Source of the DNA: Rhodobacterales bacterium 32-66-9
GTDB lineage: Bacteria > Pseudomonadota > Alphaproteobacteria > Rhodobacterales > Rhodobacteraceae
DNA: 32,397 nt
Direction of reading: 5' to 3'
Assembly: GCA_002280405.1 (NCBI GenBank)
Contig: NCDY01000031.1
Location: 1-32,397 of the forward strand
The notes under the pieces were generated by a model. That model worked only from the letters and a program-made list of their open reading frames with translations, had not been told where the DNA came from and did no database searches. Numbering within the stretch: the first letter of the stretch is position 1; every line of letters starts with the position of its first letter. Made by a program: the position numbers and the translations under genes. Of the stretch, positions 25,463-32,397 are shown in pieces.

Positions 25463-27502
25463 ATGCGGGCGCGGTGGCTGGTTGCCCTGACCATCGGCCT
25501 CTGGCTGGCCGCCCTTGGCCGCGACCGCCTTGATATCTGGATCGAGGCGACGGTCCTGCCGCCCCTCATCGTCGAGACCTCGGTCGAGGTCCTGGACCGG
25601 AACGGCGATCTCCTCCGCGCCTATACCGTCGCCGATGGCCGCTGGCGGCTGGCGCTGCCGCCGGACAAGGTCGATCCCTTGTATCTGCGGATGCTCATCG
25701 CCTATGAGGACAAGCGGTTTCGCGACCATGCAGGGGTGGATCCGAAGTCGGTGATCCGGGCCGGGCTGCAGGCAGTCTGGAACGGGCGCGTCGTCTCGGG
25801 GGGATCGACCCTGACGATGCAGGTGGCCCGCCTTCTGGAAGAAAGCGGCACCGGCAGGGTGAGCGGAAAACTTCGGCAGATGCGGGTGGCGCTGGCGCTG
25901 GAGCGGCGGCTGTCCAAGGACCAGATCCTGCAGCTTTATCTGCATCTTGCGCCATTCGGCGGGAACCTCGAAGGCGTCCGCGCGGCCTCGATCAGCTATT
26001 TCGGCAAGGAGCCGCGCCGGCTGACCCCGGCAGAGGCCGCCCTGCTGGTGGCGATCCCGCAATCCCCCGAAACCCGCCGGCCCGACCGGGCCGCCGATCG
26101 CGCGGAAGCGGCGCGGAACCGGGTCCTGGCGCGGGCGGTCGAGGCAGGCGTGATCGACGCCGAGGCCGCCGAGGCGGCGCTGCGTGAGGAGGTGCCGGGC
26201 CTGCGCAAGCCGTTCCCGGCGCTGGCCCCGCACCTGGCCGACCGCGCGCGGGACGCGGAACCGCAGGCATTGTCCCACCGGCTGACGCTTGACAGGGCCT
26301 TGCAGACGAAGCTGGAGGCGCTGGCGCAGGAAGCGGTCGCGGGCCGGGGCGAGGCGTTGCAGGTGGCGATCCTGGTGGCCGACCATGCCTCGGGCGAGAT
26401 TCTCGCCAGCGTCGGCTCGGCGGGATATCAGGCGGACCTGCGGCAGGGGTTCGTCGACATGACGCAGGCGCCGCGCAGCCCCGGGTCCACGCTGAAACCG
26501 CTGGTCTATGCGCTGGCCTTCGACGAAGGGCTGGGCCACCCCGAGACGATGATCGACGACACGCCGATGACCTTCGGGACCTATGCCCCGCAGAACTTCG
26601 ACCGGCTCTATCTGGGCACGATCCGGATGCGCGAGGCGCTGCAACTGTCGCGCAACATCCCGGTCGTGCAACTGACCGAGGCGCTGGGTCCGGCGCGGCT
26701 GATCTCGGCGATGGAGAAGGCGGGCATGAAGCCGATGTTTCCCGGCAATCAGCCGGGACTGGCGATTGCGCTGGGCGGCGTCGGCGTGACGCTGAGCGAC
26801 ATGGTGCAGCTTTATGCCGCCATCGCGCGGGGCGGGGTCACGCGGCCCCTGTCCTGGCGGCTGGACGCAGAGGTGCCCGAGGGGCAGCGTCTGGTGTCGG
26901 CGGTCGCGGCCTGGCAGGTGGGGGATATCCTTGCGGGTCTTGCCCCCCCTCCCGGCGCGCCGTCGAACCGGCTGGCTTACAAGACGGGGACATCCTACGG
27001 CAGCCGGGATGCCTGGGCGATCGGGTTCGATGGCAGGCATGTGATCGGCGTCTGGATGGGCCGGGCCGACGGGACACCCGTGCCGGGGGCCTTCGGTGCG
27101 GATGTGGCGGCCCCGGTGCTGTTCCAGGCCTTCAACCGGCTGAAGCCGAAGCTAGACCCGCAACCGCCCGCGCCGGCCTCGACCCTTCTCGTGTCGAACG
27201 CCGAATTGCCGCAACCCTTGCGGCGGTTCCGCTCGCGCTCGGCCGCCTATGAGCCGGCGGCGGATGCGCCTGCGGTCGCCTTCCCGCCAGACGGCGCAGA
27301 GGTGGAGCTTCTGCCTGCGGGTTTGAAGGTGCGGGTCACCGGCGGAACCGCGCCCTTCACCTGGCTGGCGGACGGTGTGCCGGTCATCGTCGGAATGAAG
27401 GCGCGTGAAGCGATGCTTGCACTGCCGGGGATGGGCTTTGTGACCCTCAGCGTGATCGACGCCGAGGGACGATCGGCCCGGTCGCAGGTGCGGGTGCGAT
27501 AG
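25463..27502 (+). CDS. pbpC: penicillin-binding protein 1C
   Basis: A bifunctional peptidoglycan synthase of 679 residues anchored by an N-terminal helix (about residues 4-19). The GT51 glycosyltransferase has catalytic Glu82 in YEDKRFRDHAGVDPKS and the GGSTLTMQVARLL block (114-125). The transpeptidase has SxxK at Ser342-Lys345 (SPGSTLKPL), SRN at 396-398 and KTGTS at 507-511. A C-terminal BiPBP_C domain of about 90 residues closes the protein. The start at 25463 (MRARWLVALTIG) is chosen because upstream codons lie in a palindromic repeat. Its usual gene partner is the alpha-2-macroglobulin, directly upstream here but disrupted; PBP1C is thought to repair cell wall at sites of protease attack. 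Confidence 0.95.
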   Translation: MRARWLVALTIGLWLAALGRDRLDIWIEATVLPPLIVETSVEVLDRNGDLLRAYTVADGRWRLALPPDKVDPLYLRMLIAYEDKRFRDHAGVDPKSVIRAGLQAVWNGRVVSGGSTLTMQVARLLEESGTGRVSGKLRQMRVALALERRLSKDQILQLYLHLAPFGGNLEGVRAASISYFGKEPRRLTPAEAALLVAIPQSPETRRPDRAADRAEAARNRVLARAVEAGVIDAEAAEAALREEVPGLRKPFPALAPHLADRARDAEPQALSHRLTLDRALQTKLEALAQEAVAGRGEALQVAILVADHASGEILASVGSAGYQADLRQGFVDMTQAPRSPGSTLKPLVYALAFDEGLGHPETMIDDTPMTFGTYAPQNFDRLYLGTIRMREALQLSRNIPVVQLTEALGPARLISAMEKAGMKPMFPGNQPGLAIALGGVGVTLSDMVQLYAAIARGGVTRPLSWRLDAEVPEGQRLVSAVAAWQVGDILAGLAPPPGAPSNRLAYKTGTSYGSRDAWAIGFDGRHVIGVWMGRADGTPVPGAFGADVAAPVLFQAFNRLKPKLDPQPPAPASTLLVSNAELPQPLRRFRSRSAAYEPAADAPAVAFPPDGAEVELLPAGLKVRVTGGTAPFTWLADGVPVIVGMKAREAMLALPGMGFVTLSVIDAEGRSARSQVRVR

Positions 27503-27507
27503 GGGTC

Positions 27508-27570
27508 GCTCGTCGGGGATTTCACCCCTCCTCGCTCTGGCGCTCCGACGAGAAGAAGAAGTCGAACGAG
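27508..27570. terminator. nested inverted repeats between pbpC and the convergent thiolase
   Basis: CTCGTCGG (27509-27516) pairs with CCGACGAG (27545-27552). Inside it GGGG-ATTTCA-CCCC forms a small stem, and CCTCCTCG/CGAGGAGG gives a competing fold ending about 10 bp before the thiolase stop codon. It probably serves as a terminator for both genes, though no T-run follows. Confidence 0.4.
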
Positions 27571-27576
27571 GAGGCA

Positions 27577-28734
27577 TCAGGCGCGCTCGATGGCCAGCGC
27601 GATCCCCTGCCCCCCGCCGATGCACAGGGTGATGAGGGCAGTCGTGCCCCCGCTCCGTTCCAGTTCATGCAGCGCCTTGACCACCAGGATCGCGCCGGTC
27701 GCGCCCACGGGATGGCCAAGCGCGATCGCCCCGCCATTGGGGTTGACCTTCGCCGGGTCGAGATCCAGCACGCGAGAGACCGCAAGCGCCTGGGCGGCGA
27801 AGGCTTCGTTCGATTCCACCACGTCGAAGCCTTGAGGCCTGACCCCGAGCTTGCGGCACAGGGCCTGCACGGCGGGGATCGGGCCCAGGCCCATGACCTG
27901 CGGGTCCACTCCGGCCAGGGCATAGCCCATGATCCGGGCGCGGGAGCCCTTCGCGCTGCGCGACAGCACAAGCGCCGCAGCGCCGTCGTTGATGCCGGAG
28001 GCGTTTCCTGCCGTGACCGTGCCGTCCTTCTGGAACGCCGGCGGCAGGCCCGCAAGGGCCTCGGCGGTTGTGCTCTTGGGGTGTTCGTCGGTGGCGAAGG
28101 GAACAGATCCCGTCCTGCCGCCGACTGCAACCGGGGCGATCTGGCCGGCGAACCTTCCCTCGGCGATGGCGCGGGCGGCGCGGGTCTGGCTTGCCAGCGC
28201 GAAGGCGTCCTGATCCTCGCGGGTTATGCCGTGGTGCGCAGCAACATTCTCGGCGGTCACACCCATATGGCCGGAGCCGAAGGGGCAGGTCAGCGCGCCG
28301 GTCAGCATGTCGAGGGCGCGGCTGTCGCCCATCTTCTGCCCGAAGCGCGCGGCAGACAGGACATGGGGCGAGCGGCTCATGCATTCCGCACCCCCGGCCA
28401 GCGCCATTCCGGCATCGCCCAGCATCAGCGCCTGGACGGCTGAAACCACGGCCTGCGCGCCCGATCCGCACAGGCGGTTGACGTTCAGCGCCGGGGTGGT
28501 TTCGGGGATGCCTGCGCGCATCGCCATGACGCGGCTCAGATACATGTCGCGAGGTTCGGTGTTGATGACATGGCCCATCACGACCTGGCCGATCTGGCCG
28601 CCCTCGACGCCCGCGCGGGACAGGGCGGCGATCGCGGCATGGGTGGCGATGTCGACGGGCGGCAGACCGGCAAGCGAGCCGCCGAAGCCGCCGATGGCAG
28701 TGCGGGCGGCGGAAAGGATGTGGACCTCGGTCAT
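27577..28734 (-). CDS. acetyl-CoA C-acyltransferase (beta-ketothiolase)
   Basis: A 385-residue cytoplasmic thiolase that condenses two acyl-CoA molecules or cleaves 3-ketoacyl-CoA. The nucleophile Cys89 is in [12 protein letters not shown]. The C-terminal pair is His341 ([15 protein letters not shown]) and Cys371 (LCIGGGQG), both intact. The N-terminus [29 protein letters not shown] resembles the BktB/PhaA-type biosynthetic group. The start at 28734 has GGAGG upstream; a further ATG at 28761 adds only a non-homologous leader. No phaB or phaC gene is adjacent, so a role in polyhydroxyalkanoate synthesis versus acyl degradation is undecided. Confidence 0.93.
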   Translation of the reverse strand: MTEVHILSAARTAIGGFGGSLAGLPPVDIATHAAIAALSRAGVEGGQIGQVVMGHVINTEPRDMYLSRVMAMRAGIPETTPALNVNRLCGSGAQAVVSAVQALMLGDAGMALAGGAECMSRSPHVLSAARFGQKMGDSRALDMLTGALTCPFGSGHMGVTAENVAAHHGITREDQDAFALASQTRAARAIAEGRFAGQIAPVAVGGRTGSVPFATDEHPKSTTAEALAGLPPAFQKDGTVTAGNASGINDGAAALVLSRSAKGSRARIMGYALAGVDPQVMGLGPIPAVQALCRKLGVRPQGFDVVESNEAFAAQALAVSRVLDLDPAKVNPNGGAIALGHPVGATGAILVVKALHELERSGGTTALITLCIGGGQGIALAIERA

Positions 28735-28809
28735 CGGTGCCTCCGGGATTTTGCGCAGCATGCACCAAAGCCGGGTGCCATGCGCGGCGACGTCGCGTCA
28801 CGGGCGGCA

Positions 28810-28815
28810 TTGACA
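28810..28815 (+). promoter_or_regulatory. putative -35 box of the MFS transporter gene
   Basis: A perfect TTGACA lies at 28810-28815 in the thiolase/MFS divergent gap, 46 bp before the GTG start. The expected -10 region (GAAGTC at 17-bp spacing) is poor, so this is tentative. Confidence 0.3.
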
Positions 28816-28861
28816 GTGCCACGGCGGCGGGGGAAGTCAGGCCGGTCAGCAGGAGAGCGAT

Positions 28862-29962
28862 GTGAAAGACCTGATCCGGGCCCATGCCGGGCTGTTGTTC
28901 GCCGGGGTGGCTACCTTTGTGATGATGGGGGCGGGACAGGCCTTGTTCGGCCCGGCGCTGCCGGTCTATGTCCGCGACTTTGCGCTGAGCGAGGGCGAGG
29001 CAGGGCTTTTCGTGGCGCTTCTGTGGGTCGGCTGCTTTCTTGGCGTCGGGCTGATGTATTTCCGGGGCGCGTCGATCGGACCACGGCACGCGCTCGTGGC
29101 GATGATCCTGGGCGCAGGCGGGATGGCGGCCAGCCCGGGCTGGGGGCTGACGCTGGCAGGCGGTGTCGTCTTCGGCATCGGCTATGGCATGGCGACGGCG
29201 GTGTTCAATCCGCGCGTGATGCGGGCCTTCGGGGCGACCGGCCCGTCGATGCTGAGCCTTCTGAACGCGACGTTCGGGGTTGGTGCCATCGCCGCGCCGC
29301 TGGTCTTTGTCTGGCTCGGCAGCGATCCGGTCCGCGCCTTCGGAACGGTTGCGGTAGCCCTGATGGTCATCTGGGTCTTGGCCGGGCCCGCAGGGCGTGA
29401 GGGCGTGGCACCGCACGGCGCGGTCAAGCCTTTCCGGCCGCACTGGGGCATCCTCGCCTTCGGCGCGGTCGCGATCGGCCTGGAAGCAAGCCTTGCCGGT
29501 CTGGGGCCGACGGCGCTGATCCGGGCAGGAGAGGCGGAAGCGCGGGCGTCGGAACTTCTGAGCGCCTTTTTCGTGGTGTTCCTGCTGGCACGGGTGGCGC
29601 TGATCTTCATTGCGCACCGGGTGCAGCCTTTCGTCCTTTTCACGGTGGCGGTCGGGTCGGCGGCGGTCTTCGCCCTCGGCGCCGCGTTTCTGGCACCGGG
29701 GCCGTTCTTCGTCGCGATGGGCGCCTCGACCGGAGTGTTCTTCCCGGGGTTCTACGTCACTGCCGCCGGCAAGATGGGCGAGGATACCAGGGTTCCGCCG
29801 ACGATCGTCGCGTCCGGGCTGGTCGGGGCCATCACCGCGCCGCTGATCCTTGCACCCCTCGGCGCATCCCTGGGCGACCGAGGCTTCTTCGTTCTGGTCG
29901 CAGGGATCCTGGCGGCCGTCAGCCTGGCTGCCATCGTCAGTCTGCGCCGGATGCGGGTGTAG
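28862..29962 (+). CDS. MFS transporter
   Basis: A 366-residue polytopic membrane protein with about 11-12 hydrophobic segments. The MFS pattern includes FGPALPVYVRDFALSEGEAGLFVALLWVGCFLGVG near helices 1-2 and GGVVFGIGYGMATAVFNPRVMRAFG around helix 4. The sequence LLNATFGVGAIAAPL (helix 5) resembles sugar/fucose-type MFS (FucP/YfkF-like) families. It is slightly short for an MFS protein. GTG at 28862 is the start: AGGAG lies 6 nt upstream, and the overlapping ATG at 28859 runs straight into TGA. It is divergent from the thiolase. Substrate unknown. Confidence 0.85.
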   Translation: MKDLIRAHAGLLFAGVATFVMMGAGQALFGPALPVYVRDFALSEGEAGLFVALLWVGCFLGVGLMYFRGASIGPRHALVAMILGAGGMAASPGWGLTLAGGVVFGIGYGMATAVFNPRVMRAFGATGPSMLSLLNATFGVGAIAAPLVFVWLGSDPVRAFGTVAVALMVIWVLAGPAGREGVAPHGAVKPFRPHWGILAFGAVAIGLEASLAGLGPTALIRAGEAEARASELLSAFFVVFLLARVALIFIAHRVQPFVLFTVAVGSAAVFALGAAFLAPGPFFVAMGASTGVFFPGFYVTAAGKMGEDTRVPPTIVASGLVGAITAPLILAPLGASLGDRGFFVLVAGILAAVSLAAIVSLRRMRV

Positions 29963-29979
29963 CGGCAGCGTCCGCCGCT
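29961..29979 (+). terminator. short stem-loop after the MFS gene
   Basis: AGCGGC and GCCGCT pair around an 8-nt span starting at the stop codon. It is short with no T-run, so termination is only possible. Confidence 0.25.
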
Positions 29980-30094
29980 GCGGCACCCGCCGGCAAGCCG
30001 CTGGGAAACATTTCCGCGGCAGGGCGCAAAGTGGTACGTCCTGACCTGGAAAGGTCGCGGGCAGCCCCGCGGCGCGGCTGCGGGAGGCGTGGTG

Positions 30095-30316
30095 ATGGAC
30101 AGGCGGAACCCCTGGCGCTTTGGCCCGACGCGGGGCGAGCTGTGGTTCTGGCTTTGGGTCAGCTTTGGCGGTTTTGGCCTGATGGCGGTGGCCTCGGGAA
30201 TGCGCGGCTTGCCCGAGGGCCCGGCATTTGTCGAAGTCGTGGGCCTTGCAACCCTGGTCTTCGGCTATCTTGGCGGGCGGTCGGTCAAGCGTCTGATCCG
30301 GCGCGAGCATCCATGA
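30095..30316 (+). CDS. small two-helix membrane protein of unknown function
   Basis: A 73-residue protein, MDRRNPWRFGPTRGELWFWL at the start. It has two hydrophobic segments (about 16-34 and 46-62) and basic ends (RSVKRLIRREHP), so it should sit in the inner membrane with both termini inside. GGGAGG at 30082-30087 lies 7 nt before the ATG; two upstream GTG codons are too close to it. I do not recognise the family. It stands alone and its end is 3 bp from the end of the convergent phosphatase gene. Confidence 0.6.
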   Translation: MDRRNPWRFGPTRGELWFWLWVSFGGFGLMAVASGMRGLPEGPAFVEVVGLATLVFGYLGGRSVKRLIRREHP

Positions 30317-30319
30317 CGG

Positions 30320-31051
30320 TCAGCGCCCGGGCAGCCGCCTGCGGCCCTCGGGTGTCAGAAGTGCGGCCTCGCGGCCTTCGATCACCACGGCAGAAAGCGG
30401 GCCGCCATATGCCGCCCCCGAATCGAGATTCAGCCGGTTGCCATAATGCGTCGCCGCCTCGATCGCCGTGTGGCCATGAACGATCAGCGGGCCGTGGCTG
30501 GTGGCCTCGCTGAGGAACGGCTCGCGGATCCAGACAAGGTCGGTCTCGCTTTGGTCCTGCAGCGCGATCCCCGGGCGGATGCCCGCGTGGACAAAGGCGC
30601 AATCCCCGGCCAGGCGCAGCGTGGGGCACGCCGCCAGGAACTCGAGATGTGCCTGCGGCACGGCCAGGCGTGCATCGGCGTGGACCTTGGCCACCGGACG
30701 GTCGGCGGCATTCGCGACACCGTAGGATTGCAGCGTGTCCGGGCCGCCAAGCTTGGGGTGCAGCCAGCCGAGATCGGCACGCAGGCCGGGTTCCTGTTCC
30801 GTCGGGTTGCGCAGGAACCGCCAGAACATCCGGTCGTGATTGCCTTTCAGAACGACCCAGTCCTGCCCCGCGGCGATCCCGGCCAGCAGAAAGTCGATGA
30901 CGCCGCGGCTGTCCGGGCCGCGGTCGACCAGATCGCCCAGATGGATCACCGGCCCCGGCCCGTGCCGCGCCTTGTCATCGGCGATCAGGTCATGCGCGCC
31001 CTGGAGAAGGCCGAGATGACCGTGGATGTCGCCGATGGCGTAGATGTGCAT
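30320..31051 (-). CDS. PPP-type serine/threonine phosphatase / metallophosphoesterase
   Basis: A 243-residue cytoplasmic metallophosphatase. The PPP signature motifs are present in order: GDIHGH (about 7-12), GDLVDRGPDS (about 39-48), GNHDRM (about 70-75), a later FVHAGI and IVHGHT. These bind two metal ions and are intact. It resembles bacterial PrpA/PrpB-like protein phosphatases and ApaH-like enzymes; phosphoprotein or dinucleotide substrates cannot be distinguished from sequence. AGGAG lies about 8 nt before the ATG at 31051; an upstream in-frame start at 31075 falls in a repeat element. Confidence 0.9.
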   Translation of the reverse strand: MHIYAIGDIHGHLGLLQGAHDLIADDKARHGPGPVIHLGDLVDRGPDSRGVIDFLLAGIAAGQDWVVLKGNHDRMFWRFLRNPTEQEPGLRADLGWLHPKLGGPDTLQSYGVANAADRPVAKVHADARLAVPQAHLEFLAACPTLRLAGDCAFVHAGIRPGIALQDQSETDLVWIREPFLSEATSHGPLIVHGHTAIEAATHYGNRLNLDSGAAYGGPLSAVVIEGREAALLTPEGRRRLPGR

Positions 31052-31074
31052 GGGTCGGCTCCTGGTCGAAGGCA

Positions 31075-31120
31075 CCGGGGGGTTTCACACCCCCCGGACC
31101 CCCTGTGGAGTATTTGTGAA
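31075..31120. repeat. G-run hairpin plus ACCCCC-TGTGGAGTATTT element, copy 2
   Basis: CCGGGGGG (31075-31082) and CCCCCCGG (31090-31097) form a perfect 8-bp stem around TTTCACA, followed by ACCCCCTGTGGAGTATTTG and GTGAA. It matches the layout of the element at 17104-17145. It sits between the cupin gene and the phosphatase gene, both on the minus strand. Confidence 0.55.
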
Positions 31121-31148
31121 ATGGGCAAGCTGCAAGGCTTGGTCGGCA

Positions 31149-31742
31149 TCAGGTTGCCGTGGGGTCAGGCAGCATGCGATAGCTGTCAAGGCCGATGTCG
31201 CCCGACCACCGCCAGATGGCAAGAAAGCCGTCCGGCCCGGCGCGCATGGCATGGGGCATTCGCGGCGGGTGGTGGACCGCGTCGCCCGGTCCGAGGGTCA
31301 GGCATCGGTCCCCGGCCCGCCAGAGGGCGCTGCCCGAGAGGATCGCATAGGTCTCGGCGGCATTGTGCGCGTGAAGCGGGTAGTGGCTGCCGGGTGCCTG
31401 GTAGAAAAGGCCGAAGCGGAGGCTATCCGACGGGATCGGCGCACCCGGTCCAAGGAGGGTGACGACGGACTTGATCGAGCGCAGGGCCTTTGGCTGACGA
31501 GCGGCGGCGGGGCTGTCCTGCCAGGGGAGTTGGGCGTGGGCCTCGCGGATCAGCATGGCCGCGGGGTGGCCACCGGCCAAGGCGGCGGTGTGCAGGATGC
31601 CCGAAGACAGGTCGGAAGGCACCGAGGTCGGGAAGTCGGTGCAGGCCGCAGCGCGCAAGGCGGTGGCGGTCAGCCCGGCCTCGGGGCGCGGTTCGCTGGC
31701 CGTGAGGTCGGCCAGCGCATGAAGGAGCGCAGACAGGATCAT
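31149..31742 (-). CDS. cupin of the dimethylsulfoniopropionate (DMSP) lyase family, DddQ/DddL-like
   Basis: A 197-residue cytoplasmic protein, about the length of DddQ (~200). DMSP lyases cleave DMSP to dimethyl sulfide and acrylate. The C-terminal cupin barrel (about 108-185) reads RFGLFYQAPGSHYPLHAHNAAETYAILSG...VHHPPRMPHAM. Candidate metal ligands His126, Glu130, Tyr132 and His164, with Tyr121 nearby, have the same spacing as the ligands I recall for Ruegeria DddQ (125, 129, 131, 163; Tyr120). The N-terminal helical part is also DddQ/DddL-like. It starts 42 bp after serA, and a 7-bp hairpin covers its GAGG ribosome-binding site. A related cupin with another substrate remains possible. Confidence 0.75.
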   Translation of the reverse strand: MILSALLHALADLTASEPRPEAGLTATALRAAACTDFPTSVPSDLSSGILHTAALAGGHPAAMLIREAHAQLPWQDSPAAARQPKALRSIKSVVTLLGPGAPIPSDSLRFGLFYQAPGSHYPLHAHNAAETYAILSGSALWRAGDRCLTLGPGDAVHHPPRMPHAMRAGPDGFLAIWRWSGDIGLDSYRMLPDPTAT

Positions 31743-31745
31743 GAC

Positions 31746-31776
31746 GCCTCGGCCAGGCGGAGTGCCCGACCGAGGC
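31746..31776 (-). terminator. hairpin between serA and the DMSP-lyase-like gene
   Basis: GCCTCGG (31746-31752) pairs with CCGAGGC (31770-31776) with a 17-nt interior that can extend the stem. It follows the serA stop and its 3' arm (minus strand) contains the GAGG preceding the cupin ATG. It may be the serA terminator, an attenuator, or a structure masking the ribosome-binding site. Confidence 0.5.
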
Positions 31777-31784
31777 AGGATCTG

Positions 31785-32397
31785 TCAGGCGATGTCGAAC
31801 TGCAAGGCCTTCACCTGCTGGAACATGCCGGTGCCTTCCAGCGTCGCGATGACCTTGGGGTCGATCGGCTGGTCCAGATACAGGATCGCGATGGCATCCT
31901 GGCCCACGCCCGACCGGCCCAGGGTGAAGTTCGCGATGTTGACGTTGTTCTTGCCCATCGTCATGCCGAGAAGGCCGATGATGCCGGGCACGTCCTCGTT
32001 GGTGGTGTACAGCATGTGCTGGCCGATCTCGGCGTCGATGTTGATGCCCTTGATCTGGATGAAGCGCGGCTTGCCGTCGCTGAAGCAGGTGCCCGCCACG
32101 GACCGTTCGCGTTTGTCCGTCACCATCGTGACCTTGATGTAGGCGTCGAACACTCCGGTCTTTTCCTGCCTTGTGGTGGATATCTGGATGCCCTTCTCCT
32201 TGGCGACCACGGGGGCCGAGACGAGGTTGACGTCGGGGTTCTGCGCCTTCAGCACGCCCGCGATCACCGACTGGTTCAGCGCGGCAAGGTTCATCTCGGC
32301 GACCGTGCCGTCGTAAAGAATGTTGATCGCCTTGATCGGCTCGTCCGTCATCTGGCCGATGAAGCTGCCAAGGTGGCCCGCCAGCCTGATCCACGGC
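31785..32397 (-). CDS. serA: D-3-phosphoglycerate dehydrogenase, C-terminal part (5' end outside window)
   Basis: The enzyme oxidises 3-phosphoglycerate to 3-phosphohydroxypyruvate, the first step of serine synthesis. About 203 residues are visible, of ~530 for the long-form enzyme; the frame is open to the right edge. Visible parts are the end of the catalytic domain (PWIRLAGHLGSFIGQMTDEPI), the intervening domain (INILYDGTVAEMNLAALNQSVIAGVLKAQNPDVNLVSAPVVAKEKGI) and the C-terminal ACT domain (HMLYTTNEDVPGIIGLLGMTMGKNNVNIANFTLGR...). The ACT domain is where serine feedback occurs in relatives. An ATG at 32351 is internal, not the start. Confidence 0.95.
   Translation of the reverse strand, partial: PWIRLAGHLGSFIGQMTDEPIKAINILYDGTVAEMNLAALNQSVIAGVLKAQNPDVNLVSAPVVAKEKGIQISTTRQEKTGVFDAYIKVTMVTDKRERSVAGTCFSDGKPRFIQIKGINIDAEIGQHMLYTTNEDVPGIIGLLGMTMGKNNVNIANFTLGRSGVGQDAIAILYLDQPIDPKVIATLEGTGMFQQVKALQFDIA

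Noticed and set aside
17704-30310. Very long open frames antisense to the histidine kinase, macroglobulin, pbpC and MFS genes (up to about 900 codons)
   Set aside because: They mirror real genes with strong family motifs, are Arg/His/Pro/Gly-rich, and lack ribosome-binding sites: the usual product of high third-position GC.

Overview
The window is a high-GC chromosomal segment of an alphaproteobacterium, most likely from the Rhodobacteraceae (Rhodobacter/Paracoccus/roseobacter-like). The signs are a GTTC-N7-GTTC LexA operator, glutathione-linked formaldehyde oxidation, a DddQ/DddL-type cupin, GC-rich palindromic intergenic repeats and protein sequences that read like that family. I see no tRNA, rRNA, CRISPR array, transposase or phage gene. 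Most genes are conserved chromosomal functions.

Positions 1-3300: the 5' part of an SOS-controlled imuB (minus strand, running off the left edge), a periplasmic class II cytochrome c, an I78-type protease-inhibitor lipoprotein and glutathione-dependent formaldehyde dehydrogenase. Positions 3300-6000 look remodelled. A ybaK/ebsC remnant and a frameshifted, truncated ridA remnant flank an acyltransferase-3 membrane protein and a NYN + OST-HTH predicted RNase.

Positions 6000-9830: a flavin-dependent luciferase-like oxidoreductase, the tRNA hydroxylase trhO, and a pncA-pncB operon that turns nicotinamide into nicotinate mononucleotide. Positions 9830-12200: a palindromic repeat and terminator, then a minus-strand arfB-kinase pair, a short unassigned transcription unit (18-codon ORF with an exceptionally long Shine-Dalgarno sequence and its own terminator), and a queuosine-precursor transporter. 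Positions 12400-17200: a UMF1-type MFS transporter, a hotdog-fold thioesterase, and yggT-recQ.

Positions 17200-27500: a hybrid histidine kinase with two receiver domains, divergent from an alpha-2-macroglobulin gene followed by pbpC (penicillin-binding protein 1C). The macroglobulin/PBP1C pairing is a known periplasmic defence and repair partnership. Here the macroglobulin gene is broken by a frameshift with loss of a short conserved segment. Positions 27500-32397: a beta-ketothiolase, an MFS transporter, a small membrane protein, a PPP-type metallophosphatase, a cupin of the DMSP-lyase family and the C-terminal part of serA (running off the right edge).

The most interesting items are the small unit at about 11320-11560, the disrupted macroglobulin gene, the putative DMSP lyase with a hairpin over its ribosome-binding site, and imuB with a LexA box directly over its translation start region and no imuA in front.
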